The translations under genes and the position numbers were made by a program. This document shows, piece by piece, positions 51,430 to 60,077 of a stretch of 64,000 nucleotides of DNA. The DNA comes from Roseovarius pelagicus (GTDB lineage: Bacteria > Pseudomonadota > Alphaproteobacteria > Rhodobacterales > Rhodobacteraceae), in the NCBI RefSeq assembly GCF_025639885.1, contig NZ_CP106738.1, forward strand, positions 3,798,954 to 3,862,953, in the 5' to 3' direction. Numbering within the stretch: position 1 is the stretch's first letter; each line of letters begins with the position of its first letter. A model generated the notes under the pieces. It was not told where the DNA came from. It made no database searches and saw only the letters and a list, made by a program, of their open reading frames with translations.

Positions 51430-54189
51430 TTATGTTTTCTGTCGTTGCACGTTCAGCTTGAGCCGTGCTGCGTTGGTCTTGATCTGCTGTTTCAATGCGT
51501 CCTTGGCAAAGACGCGCAATCCCAGATCGGGCCGGTAGCCGTGGATTTCGCTGACATCCAGTGCGCGCATGAACGCAAGGATGCCTTCGCTGACGACCTG
51601 TCCGGGGACCAAGATTGGAAAGCCGGGCGGGTAGGGGATGATGAACGAGGCCGATACGACCTCTTCGCCACTTTCCATTGCCTCCTTGAGCGAGCCGTTC
51701 AGTTCCAGATAGTCACAGTTGCGTTCATCGTAGGATAGAAAGAACGCCGAGCGGATGTCGCCCTCGGACGTTACGTCATCGGTGCGGAACGCGTCGTGGA
51801 AACGGCTGAAGTCGGGCAGGGGCGGCAGGTCGTCCATCAGGTTCGCCACGCGTTTTTCAAACCCGCGCCGTTCCATCATCGATGCGTCGTCGATGAGATC
51901 ATCCAACTCCTTGGCAATCTCGACCAGCACTTCGATCAGATAAGCGACCGAACTGCGCGTGGTGCCGATATTGGTCATGAAGAGGACTGTGTTGCGCGAC
52001 GTCTTGTTGATCTGGATGCCGTATTTATCCATCAAGATTTCGGTCTTGAACGTGTCGCCATCCCAGCCTGTGCCACCGACAGCGAGCGTGACGCGCGTTG
52101 CATCCAGCACGAATTCGTCTTTTTCCCAGCAATCCCAGATATCGGTCCAACCTTGTTCGGGATCGTAATAGCTTTGGACCCCGCTTTCGCGATGGGTCTC
52201 TGGAATCATGTCGCCTGCGGTCAGCACCTTGAAGTACTTTTTCAGCAGGGGGTGGGTGGAAATTGCCCGCCGCATCGACATGGCCGCCTCGACCTGCCGC
52301 TGGACAAATTCGAAACCTTCCAGCTCTACCTGCCTGCGGCCGACATCCAGCGATGCGATGATCTGGTAATTGGGCGAGGTGGATGTGTGGGTCATGTATG
52401 CTTCGTGGAACGATGCCTCGACCTCGCCTTTGAAGTCCTGATCGTTGACGTGGATCATCGACCCTTGGCGCAACGAAGTCAGCGTCTTGTGTGTCGACTG
52501 GGTGGCATAGACGCGCACGCGTGCATTGGGTGGTGGAATGAGCCGGGTATCGAGCAGGGTCTCATCATCTGCGTCTTTCAGCTTGGCCTGTTGTTCCGCG
52601 TAGGCGGCGGCATGCGCATCACTGCGCAGGCGTTCGCGCAGGGTATTGGCTGCGTTCATGCCGGTGCGTTGCCGGTAAGTGGGGCCGAACCGGGCAAAGG
52701 CAAACCATGCCTCGTCCCACAGGAAGATCAGGTCTGGTTTGATCGCCAGACATTCCTCCATCATCCGTTCGACATTGTAGACGATGCCATCAAAGGTGCA
52801 GTTGGTCAGCAACAGCATCCGCACGCGATCCAGCTTGCCTGCCGCCTTGAGCGCCAAAAGCTGGTGCTTGATCTCGCGCAGGGGGACCGCGCCATACATG
52901 GAATATTCATTCAGCGGATAGCTGTCGAGGTAACAGACCTGCGCGCCGGCCAGCACCATGCCGTAGTGGTGTGACTTGTGACAATCGCGGTCGATCAGGA
53001 CGATATCCCCCGGCCTGACAAGGGCTTGGACGACGATCTTGTTGCAGGTCGAGGTGCCGTTGGTAGCGAAATAGGTCTGTTTCGACCCAAAGGCACGGCT
53101 GGCCAGCCGCTGTGCCTCTTTAATGGGGCCGTGCGGTTCCAGCAGGCTGTCCAACCCGCCGGACGTTGCAGACGTTTCGGCAAGGAAAATGTTGGGGCCG
53201 TAGAACGCCCCCATGTCCTGAATCCAATGCGAGCGCGAGATGGATTTGCCGCGGCTGATCGGCATCGCGTGAAAAACGCCGGTCGGTTGCTTGGAGTATT
53301 CCACAAGTGCTGTGAAAAAGGGCGTGTTGTAGCGTGATTGCACGCCGCGCAGGATGTTCAGGTGCAGTTCAAGGAAATCTTCTTGGTTATAGAACACCCG
53401 GCGACAGATCCCCAAATCCAGCCCGGCGATGTCCTCGACTGATCGTTCGGTGATCAGGTAGGCGTCGAGTTCGGGACGGACCTTTGCGATCATCCGGCAG
53501 AGTTCCGGGCCGTAGTTCTGTGGCTCGAGGTTTTCGAGTGCCTCCAGCCCACCCGCGCGGTTCAGATAGCGGGTCAGGATGGCCAGTTCGACCTTTGATT
53601 CCAGTATCAGACCGGGTCGGACAACGATGGCCTGAATATTGTGGTTGAAGAGGATACCGATCAGCGCATCCTGAAGGCTGGGAACAACCACCGTTTCATA
53701 GTGAAACTGGTCTTCGGGGCGGCGCATCTGGGCAAAGTTGGACTTCATCCAACGTTCCTGATGCTCGTTCAGATTGTCGACGATCATCACTTCGAAGTAG
53801 GGTTTGCTGAGGGCGCGTGCCTCTAACGACTGGATTGCCTCATCTTCGTGCTCGTCCAGATCAGAACTGTCACGATCAAGTGGAATGTGGCGCCGACGGT
53901 ACGCGCCGGTTGTCAGAGCGCGCGTAATACGCTGCACGGAAAACGCGAGATCGGCAAAATTTCGGTGGTCGAAATGGCGGCGCAGCGTGTCAAAGGCCTG
54001 AACCCCGGGAAAGGCCCAGTAAGCTTCGATCAGGGAGAGAGAATCGAAAAGCTCGGTGATTTTTTCCAGATTGGCCTTGGCATTTCGCCCCTCTGGAGCG
54101 CGCGACAGGGCATCGGCGGCCTCGCGTAACTGGCTCCACCTGTCCGAGCGCAACTGGACGGCAGAATAATAGTCACCCATTGATTGCAT
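51430..54189 (-). CDS. Long Orn/Lys/Arg decarboxylase (PLP, fold type I)
   Basis: This 919-residue PLP enzyme has a core with AFGSKQTYFATNGTSTCNK, DRDCHKSHHYG, FLWDEAWFAFA and the PLP lysine near residue 568 (ATQSTHKTLTSLRQG). The C-terminal domain includes SFIIPYPPGFPILVPGQVV. It decarboxylates a basic amino acid to its amine. It is about 170-200 residues longer than LdcI/CadA or AdiA, with an extra N-terminal region (residues ~1-120) before the usual wing. The gene is central to a five-gene minus-strand set. Substrate (lysine, arginine or ornithine) cannot be read reliably. Confidence 0.88.
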   Translation of the reverse strand: MQSMGDYYSAVQLRSDRWSQLREAADALSRAPEGRNAKANLEKITELFDSLSLIEAYWAFPGVQAFDTLRRHFDHRNFADLAFSVQRITRALTTGAYRRRHIPLDRDSSDLDEHEDEAIQSLEARALSKPYFEVMIVDNLNEHQERWMKSNFAQMRRPEDQFHYETVVVPSLQDALIGILFNHNIQAIVVRPGLILESKVELAILTRYLNRAGGLEALENLEPQNYGPELCRMIAKVRPELDAYLITERSVEDIAGLDLGICRRVFYNQEDFLELHLNILRGVQSRYNTPFFTALVEYSKQPTGVFHAMPISRGKSISRSHWIQDMGAFYGPNIFLAETSATSGGLDSLLEPHGPIKEAQRLASRAFGSKQTYFATNGTSTCNKIVVQALVRPGDIVLIDRDCHKSHHYGMVLAGAQVCYLDSYPLNEYSMYGAVPLREIKHQLLALKAAGKLDRVRMLLLTNCTFDGIVYNVERMMEECLAIKPDLIFLWDEAWFAFARFGPTYRQRTGMNAANTLRERLRSDAHAAAYAEQQAKLKDADDETLLDTRLIPPPNARVRVYATQSTHKTLTSLRQGSMIHVNDQDFKGEVEASFHEAYMTHTSTSPNYQIIASLDVGRRQVELEGFEFVQRQVEAAMSMRRAISTHPLLKKYFKVLTAGDMIPETHRESGVQSYYDPEQGWTDIWDCWEKDEFVLDATRVTLAVGGTGWDGDTFKTEILMDKYGIQINKTSRNTVLFMTNIGTTRSSVAYLIEVLVEIAKELDDLIDDASMMERRGFEKRVANLMDDLPPLPDFSRFHDAFRTDDVTSEGDIRSAFFLSYDERNCDYLELNGSLKEAMESGEEVVSASFIIPYPPGFPILVPGQVVSEGILAFMRALDVSEIHGYRPDLGLRVFAKDALKQQIKTNAARLKLNVQRQKT

Positions 54190-54275
54190 AGATTTAGTCC
54201 CCGCTGTTATGCGACCGATCTAAAATGCACTAGATATGGTACAGGCAGTCGATGATCGGCCGCTATTTTTTTGTG

Positions 54276-55304
54276 TCAGACGGTGTAGGGCACTGCCTCC
54301 CTTTCGTCGCTTTTTGGTTGTTCGTTTGCCTCGGCCATTGCATTTGGCGCGATCAGTGCCCCTTTGAACACTTCGGTCGCGCTTGCCAGTTCAACATCTG
54401 AACGCTGTTCGGCCACGTTTGGTTCCTCACTGCGAAGTCCTGCGCGTGAGCCCTGTTTGGGGATTTCCAGAGCGCCGAGCGAATGCAGATAAGCATCGGT
54501 GCCGCTGGCGCGGTCATAGACCGAGAAATCAACCGATCGGTCGCGGAAACTCTTGAGCACCTGACCCAGTCCTTTCATGCCCGCCTCACGTTGGCGGCGC
54601 ACATGATCCAGATCCATCTCAATCGGGAACATGTCCTCTTGGCCGGCCGATTGGTGCAGCACCGTGGCAGAGGGGTCAATGACGCAGGATTTACCCACGC
54701 CGCCCGCGCCCAGACCGTTCACATCGACCACGTAACACTGGAACTGTGCGGCGGTCGCACGCGCGATGCTGAGCTCCGCGTCGCGGTCGGTGGTGCCGGT
54801 CAAAACCGGGTGCAGCAGCACCTCGACGCCCTGAGACGTCAGCTGTCGGGTGGTTTCGGGGAACCAGATATCATAGCAGATCGACAGGCCAAAGCGGCCC
54901 ACATCAGGCACGTCAAAGACGCAGAAACCGGTGCCCGCCTCAACGCCCGCCTCGTAGGGGCGGAAAGGAAACATCTTGCGGTAGTTGGCGATGATTTCGC
55001 CAGCCGGATTGATCACGGTCGAGGTGTTGTAGATGCGTCCGTCTTCGGCGGTCTCGAACATCGAACCGGGGATCAGCCAGATATTGTGTTTGATTGCTGC
55101 CTCGCGAAAACGATCAATCGTCTCGTTGAGCAGTGGCAGAGAAAACTTGGTCAGCGGGCCTAATGGCGCAAGTTCCGAAAACAGAACCATCTGTGTCCAC
55201 GGGAAGCGGGCCATAAGCACATCAAGCCGGTGGATCATTCCATCCACGTTTGGTTGTAATGCATTTACGTACATCTGTACGCCTGCAACGGCAAATGGCG
55301 TCAT
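54276..55304 (-). CDS. Nitrilase-superfamily carbon-nitrogen hydrolase
   Basis: This 342-residue protein has the catalytic triad Glu44 (FSELAP), Lys110 (NYRKMFPF) and Cys143 (LSICYDIWFPE). The family hydrolyses amides, and its layout is closest to N-carbamoylputrescine amidase or aliphatic amidase types. A tail of about 50 residues (PKQGSRAGLRSEEPN...EREAVPYTV) is unusual and probably disordered. TAGGAGA precedes ATG 55304. It lies between an amine-oxidase gene and the decarboxylase gene, so it may act on an amide of the decarboxylation product. Confidence 0.85.
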   Translation of the reverse strand: MTPFAVAGVQMYVNALQPNVDGMIHRLDVLMARFPWTQMVLFSELAPLGPLTKFSLPLLNETIDRFREAAIKHNIWLIPGSMFETAEDGRIYNTSTVINPAGEIIANYRKMFPFRPYEAGVEAGTGFCVFDVPDVGRFGLSICYDIWFPETTRQLTSQGVEVLLHPVLTGTTDRDAELSIARATAAQFQCYVVDVNGLGAGGVGKSCVIDPSATVLHQSAGQEDMFPIEMDLDHVRRQREAGMKGLGQVLKSFRDRSVDFSVYDRASGTDAYLHSLGALEIPKQGSRAGLRSEEPNVAEQRSDVELASATEVFKGALIAPNAMAEANEQPKSDEREAVPYTV

Positions 55305-55440
55305 AAAATAGGCTCTCCTAGCGCGTTCGCGTCGCCCGCCGTCGCGGTTTAGCGCGGTCCTGTTCGTTCGGGCTTTACCACCTTACGCCAATAGGATCGG
55401 GAATAACAACAGCGCATAAATGCCTGTATGTCAGGTTGTT

Positions 55441-56712
55441 TCACAGGCTGCGGAAAAGTTGATTTGCAGTAAATGCGACCTCAAGCGCGGCTTGCTTGAG
55501 CTTACGCAGGGGCACCTTTTGCAGCGATGTCGGCGGAACTGGAAGCGCGTCGGGTCCACCCCCTGTCAATGCGGCGGCCAGCCCGGCGCCGAACACAGTG
55601 CCCGGCCCGATCCCCCGGCCATTGTAACCGATTGGGGCATATAGGTTTTCGGCAAGCTGATAGATGCGCGGCAGATGGTCTGGCGTCATGGCGATACGCC
55701 CGTGCCACGCGGTTTCGAAACGGACCTTGCCCAGTTCGGGAAAGAGCCGCCTGATTTGGCGTGTGGCCCAGCGGTGTGACAGCCCCTCTGCGCCACCGAT
55801 CACGGACCCCATCGAGCCCACGCAGATGCGCCCTTCGACGTCACGTCGAAGAGAAAACATAATCGTGCCGGTGTCCCACATACCCTCGCCGTTGGGCAGG
55901 ATATGCGCCGCCTGCGACCCCATGGGTGCGGTGGTGAGCTGAAAGTAATGAATGGGGGTGAAGCATCGCTGAAGTTCGGGCCAGAGGCCGTCGCTATAGC
56001 CGTTGGTACAAAGCAGAACGTGGCGCGCGTGTAGCGTGCCGGTAGACGTCTGCAACCGCCAGAGGCCGCCGTCACGGCGAAGGTTCTGAACCGGGGTTCC
56101 GGTGCGTATTACGGCCCCGGCGCTGCGCGCGGCGCGGGCCAACCCGCGTACGTAGCCAACCGGATTAATGGTGCCCGCGCGTGCATCATATAGCCCGCCA
56201 TGCAGTGCCTGCGTGCCGATGCGTTCGGCCGCCTCATCGCGCGACAGCAGTTGCACCGGCGCGCCGAGGCGTTGCCATTCATCGGCTCGGGCGCGCAGGT
56301 CGGTCATGCCGCCGGAGGTGCGCGCGGCGTGGATCGTGCCAGCGCGGGTTGCTTCGCATTGCATCTGATGGCGTTGGATCAGGTCGAACACCATATCCGG
56401 TGCGTTGCCCAGCAGATGCACCAGACGGGACCCGATCGTATCGCCCAGCTTGGCACGACAGACCTGCGGCGGCAGCCATAGGCCGGCGTTCACCAGCCCG
56501 ACATTGCGCCCCGATCCGCCATAACCGATCGCTTGTGCCTCCAGCACATGACAGGCCATTCCGGCCTCGGCGGCATGCAGGGCGGCGGACAGCCCGGTAA
56601 AGCCGCCGCCGACAATTGCCAGTTCTGTGGTGGTATCGCCATCAGGCTGGTCAAGGATATCGGGTTCCTTGGTGGAAGCGTTCCAAAGAGAGGGGGGCGC
56701 GGCGACGGTCAA
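55441..56712 (-). CDS. FAD-dependent amine oxidoreductase (PuuB/DAO type)
   Basis: This protein of about 423 residues has the dinucleotide motif ELAIVGGGFTGLSAALHAAEAG, the DAO strand GYGGSGRNVGLVNAG, and late GYNGRGIGPGTVFGAGLA. It matches gamma-glutamylputrescine oxidase PuuB-like enzymes that oxidise an amine or amide-masked amine. I place the start at TTG 56712, preceded by AGGATCG, because the protein character begins there. A GTG at 56775 in frame is the alternative and would leave only 27 bases to the divergent rhodanese gene. Confidence 0.82.
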   Translation of the reverse strand: MTVAAPPSLWNASTKEPDILDQPDGDTTTELAIVGGGFTGLSAALHAAEAGMACHVLEAQAIGYGGSGRNVGLVNAGLWLPPQVCRAKLGDTIGSRLVHLLGNAPDMVFDLIQRHQMQCEATRAGTIHAARTSGGMTDLRARADEWQRLGAPVQLLSRDEAAERIGTQALHGGLYDARAGTINPVGYVRGLARAARSAGAVIRTGTPVQNLRRDGGLWRLQTSTGTLHARHVLLCTNGYSDGLWPELQRCFTPIHYFQLTTAPMGSQAAHILPNGEGMWDTGTIMFSLRRDVEGRICVGSMGSVIGGAEGLSHRWATRQIRRLFPELGKVRFETAWHGRIAMTPDHLPRIYQLAENLYAPIGYNGRGIGPGTVFGAGLAAALTGGGPDALPVPPTSLQKVPLRKLKQAALEVAFTANQLFRSL

Positions 56713-56802
56713 GGCAGACGATCCTGTGTTGCGGGTTATATCGGGATGGTTGCACCAGATTTCGGGGCATGTCACGCTCTGTGAGTGTCAAAGGAGATGC
56801 CC

Positions 56803-57198
56803 ATGCAAAAACTCAGGACAACCGCCGCAGAGATGGTTGAAGCCGCCCGCGCGCGGATTGACGAAATCGAGACAGATGACCTGATCGCGACACATGCGGC
56901 TGCGGATGTCGTGATCGTCGATATTCGCGATGTGCGTGAACGTCAGCGCAGCGGATATATCCCTGGCAGCGTCCATGCCCCGCGCGGAATGATCGAATTT
57001 TGGGTCGATCCGGACAGCCCGTATCACAAGGACGTCTTTGCCCAAGACGGTAAGCGGTATGTGTTCCACTGCGCCTCTGGCTGGCGGTCGGCGCTGACCG
57101 TGGCGATGTTGCAGGACATGGGCTTTGACGCGGCGCACCTGAAGGATGGGTTCTCTGGCTGGGTCAAGGATGGCGGTCCGGTCGAGACTGCGGACTGA
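56803..57198 (+). CDS. Rhodanese-domain protein
   Basis: This 131-residue single-domain rhodanese has the active-site loop CASGWRS with Cys90, preceded by VVIVDIRDVRERQRSGYIPGSVHAPRG. It transfers sulfane sulfur. ATG 56803 is chosen as GGAG ends 6 bases upstream; GTG 56785 and ATG 56797 are less likely. It is divergent from the amine oxidase gene and its end is 10 bases from the convergent hydrolase gene. Confidence 0.92.
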   Translation: MQKLRTTAAEMVEAARARIDEIETDDLIATHAAADVVIVDIRDVRERQRSGYIPGSVHAPRGMIEFWVDPDSPYHKDVFAQDGKRYVFHCASGWRSALTVAMLQDMGFDAAHLKDGFSGWVKDGGPVETAD

Positions 57199-57207
57199 AC
57201 AGCGGCG

Positions 57208-58074
57208 TCAGACGCCTAGGAACCGTTTGAGCGCGTGCAATGTATCGCGTGGAGTCGTGTCGATGAAAAAATGTCCGCCGGGGATGGGGTTGGCTTGCAT
57301 GTCGGTGCAATACTGCGACCACACCTGTGGCACGTCATAGGCGCGTGCCATGACCCCGTTCGCGCCATAGAGGATCAGCGCGGGGCAGGTGATTTGCGCC
57401 CCTAGATCGGCCGCATCATCGTCAAAATCATGCGTCAGCCCGGCCCGGTAATCGTTACATATGCCGCGGATCGTGTCCGGCTCGCGCCAAGCGGTGCGGT
57501 AGGCCGTCAGTTGGGCGGGGTCGAAATCGCTCAGGTTGGAGCCGCCCCAACCGAGCAGGCAGGCGTGGAAATAGGCGTCAGGGTCGTGCCCGATCATGGT
57601 TTCGGGAAAGGGCGCGGGCTGAGCCAGAAAGAACCAGTGATAATAAGCTGCGGCCACGTCGCGATGCAGGTCGGCCAGCAGGTGATGCGTCGGCACGATA
57701 TCCATCAAGGCGATGCGCGTGACCGCCTCTGGCGTATCAAGGCAAAGCCGGTGCGCCACCCGTGCGCCCCGGTCATGGGCCGCCACGGCAAAGCTGTCAT
57801 GCCCGAGATGCGCCATGAGGGCCCGTTGGTCCGCCGCCATGTGGCGAAAGCTGTAGTCGGACACGCCCTGCGGTTTATCACTGGCACCATAGCCGCGCAG
57901 ATCGGGACAGATCACATGGTGCGTTTGCGCAAGGTCGGGCGCGATGCCGCTCCACATCGCGCGGGTCTGCGGAAAGCCGTGCAAGAGCAGCAGGGGTGGG
58001 CCGCTGCCGCCCGCGGAGTAGGCGATTCGCGTGCCGTTCAGGGTGACCGAGTGATCGGCGAAGCCGTTTATCAT
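57208..58074 (-). CDS. Alpha/beta hydrolase, fluoroacetate dehalogenase-like
   Basis: This 288-residue enzyme has HGFPQTRAMW as the oxyanion-hole loop and DLRGYGASDKP. The nucleophile elbow is AHDRGARVAHRL with Asp101, followed by Arg102 and Arg105, and a His146-Trp147 pair in YYHWFFLAQP; these match fluoroacetate dehalogenases (Asp nucleophile, carboxylate-binding Arg pair, halide-binding His-Trp). The catalytic His is in GGHFF near residue 268. It hydrolyses a haloacetate or an epoxide-like ester. Confidence 0.85.
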   Translation of the reverse strand: MINGFADHSVTLNGTRIAYSAGGSGPPLLLLHGFPQTRAMWSGIAPDLAQTHHVICPDLRGYGASDKPQGVSDYSFRHMAADQRALMAHLGHDSFAVAAHDRGARVAHRLCLDTPEAVTRIALMDIVPTHHLLADLHRDVAAAYYHWFFLAQPAPFPETMIGHDPDAYFHACLLGWGGSNLSDFDPAQLTAYRTAWREPDTIRGICNDYRAGLTHDFDDDAADLGAQITCPALILYGANGVMARAYDVPQVWSQYCTDMQANPIPGGHFFIDTTPRDTLHALKRFLGV

Positions 58075-58167
58075 TGTAGGATTTAACCTCTCGGGTCATG
58101 TAAAATCAAACGGGTTAAGACGGCATTAACCAAGTAAGATGACTCTGTCCTGCAGGAGGTCCACAAG

Positions 58168-58482
58168 ATGTTTCGAGTCTATCCGGCATTGTTGGCCGCA
58201 ATGCTTGTACCCGCCGCCGCGTCAGCAGATTCAGTGGGCAACGCCTATGCGCTGTGCGGCGTATTCGATGGCACCGGGCTGCTGAGCGAACCCTGTAGCG
58301 TTTCCGGCTGGCATTCTGCCGTTGATGTCACGATGGACACATCCGCTGGCGAGGCACGCAAGATATGTGTCGGTGTGGCGCAGATGATGCGCAAAGAAGG
58401 CGTGCGTTTCGATCCGGGCTGGAAAATCCGGATTTATTCGCCCTACAGTGGAGACAACTCCATTGCACAATGCAATCTTTGA
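58168..58482 (+). CDS. Small secreted protein (hypothetical)
   Basis: This 104-residue protein has a clear signal peptide (residues 1-20, cut after ASA) and four cysteines in the mature part, probably two disulfides (CGVF, CSVSGW, KICVGV, CNL at the end). AGGAGG precedes ATG 58168. I recognise no family; the middle has a beta-rich pattern. Confidence 0.75.
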   Translation: MFRVYPALLAAMLVPAAASADSVGNAYALCGVFDGTGLLSEPCSVSGWHSAVDVTMDTSAGEARKICVGVAQMMRKEGVRFDPGWKIRIYSPYSGDNSIAQCNL

Positions 58483-58484
58483 CC

Positions 58485-58517
58485 GGGGGCCGGGTTGAAG
58501 CCTGATCTACGCAGATG
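58485..58517 (+). repeat. REP-like two-hairpin element (copy 2)
   Basis: CGGGTT-GA-AGCCTG followed by ATCT-ACGC-AGAT keeps both hairpins of the element at 39712 with paired base changes. It overlaps the last codons of the M20 peptidase gene at 58507. Confidence 0.55.
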
Positions 58518-59889
58518 AGGCGGAAAGCGCATCTAGGATGCGCGCCCAGCTACGGGTGCCTTTGTGAAAGCTCTCCATATCGTATTTCTCGTTTGGGGAG
58601 TGGATGGCGTCGTCATCTTTGCCAAAGCCGATCAGCATAGCATTCATGCCCAGCACTGCGCCGAAATGGCCGGCAATGGGGATCGAACCACCACAGCCGA
58701 CATACGCCGCCTCTTCGGGCCATTCATTGCTGAGGGCGCGGCGCGCGGCCTCAAACGCGGGGGCCGATGTCTGCATGATACCGGCGCGGCTGCCGCCGTG
58801 GGCGTGGAACTCTGCCGTGACATCATCGGGAAGCTGCGTGGTGACATAGGCGCGAAAGGCGTCGCGAATGCGGTCGGGGTCTTGCCCCTCGACCAGACGA
58901 AAGCTGACTTTGGCGTGGGCTTCGGCAGGCAGCACGGTCTTGAACCCCGCGCCGGTGTAACCGCCCCAGATGCCGTTGACCTCTGCTGTGGGGCGCGACC
59001 AGACCATTTCGAGCGGAGTGCGATCCTGCTCGCCCGCAGGTGTGCTGAGGCCGACATCGCCCAGAAACCGCGCGTGATCAAAGCCTAAGCCCTCCCATTG
59101 CGCCCGCAATTCTGGCGTGAGCTCAGGGATGTCGTCATAAAAGCCGGGCAGGGTGACGCCCCCGATGTCGTCGTGCAGACCCGCCAGGATGCGGCTGAGT
59201 GTATGGATCGGGTTGGCCGCCAGACCGCCGAAAAAGCCCGAGTGTAGGTCAACGTCTGGGCCTTTGATGGTGACTTCTTCGGTCACCATGCCACGCAGCA
59301 TCGTCACGATGGCGGGTGTTTTTGACTGGAACATGCCGGTGTCGCAGATCAGTGCCAGATCGGCGCGTAACTCGTGCGCGTTCTCTTGCATGAAGGGTAC
59401 CAGCGAGGGAGAGCCGGATTCCTCTTCGCCCTCGAAAAAGAAGGTGATGGCGCAGGGCAGGGTGCCGTTGACCTCTTTCCACGCGCGGCAGGCCTCGACA
59501 AAGGTCATCAACTGTCCCTTGTCATCGCTGGAGCCGCGGGCACGGATCACGCGGCCTTTGGGGGTGTCTTCGATCTGGGGATCGAACGGGTCGGTTTTCC
59601 ACAATTCCAGCGGATCGACGGGCTGAACGTCGTAGTGGCCATAAAACAGCAGGTGCGGGCCGTCCCCCGGCACATGACCCACGACCATGGGGTGGCCGGG
59701 CGTATCGCGGCGCTGGGCATCGATTCCAATGCTTTGCAGGTCGGCTACCAACCAGTCAGCGGCGGCGCGGCAATCAGCGGCATAGGCCGGGTCGGTCGAG
59801 ATGGATGGAATACGCAACAGCGTCTGCAAGCGCGTCAGTGCATCCGGCAATTGGTCGTCGATACGGGACAAAACGGCGTCCAGAGACAT
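58507..59889 (-). CDS. M20-family dipeptidase
   Basis: This 460-residue metallopeptidase has FYGHYDVQPVDPLELWKTDPF (metal His and catalytic Asp), RGSSDDKGQLMTF (bridging Asp) and FFEGEEESGSPSL (catalytic Glu and metal Glu), with the late metal His in EFHAHGGSRAG-type and VGCGGSIPIAG regions. It hydrolyses dipeptides or acylated amino acids in the cytosol. ATG 59889 follows GAGG; the longer frame to 60102 is non-coding in character and overlaps the hemA promoter region. Confidence 0.92.
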   Translation of the reverse strand: MSLDAVLSRIDDQLPDALTRLQTLLRIPSISTDPAYAADCRAAADWLVADLQSIGIDAQRRDTPGHPMVVGHVPGDGPHLLFYGHYDVQPVDPLELWKTDPFDPQIEDTPKGRVIRARGSSDDKGQLMTFVEACRAWKEVNGTLPCAITFFFEGEEESGSPSLVPFMQENAHELRADLALICDTGMFQSKTPAIVTMLRGMVTEEVTIKGPDVDLHSGFFGGLAANPIHTLSRILAGLHDDIGGVTLPGFYDDIPELTPELRAQWEGLGFDHARFLGDVGLSTPAGEQDRTPLEMVWSRPTAEVNGIWGGYTGAGFKTVLPAEAHAKVSFRLVEGQDPDRIRDAFRAYVTTQLPDDVTAEFHAHGGSRAGIMQTSAPAFEAARRALSNEWPEEAAYVGCGGSIPIAGHFGAVLGMNAMLIGFGKDDDAIHSPNEKYDMESFHKGTRSWARILDALSASSA

Positions 59890-60077
59890 GGGGAAACCTC
59901 GCAATGGGATATTTTGGGCTGAACGTATCAGGCGGCGCGGAACTGTCCAGCAGGTAGCGGCGGGGGTGGTCGTGGGTCGCGGCAATTTGTAAACTGTTGT
60001 GGCGTTGCGATGTGGTCTATATGCGACGGCGCACGCAAAGTACCGGGCCAGTGGTCGGGGATCAGACGTACTGGGGG

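Noticed and set aside
51796..52974. 392-residue plus-strand frame opposite the decarboxylase
   Set aside because: Antisense shadow of a gene with an intact PLP motif.
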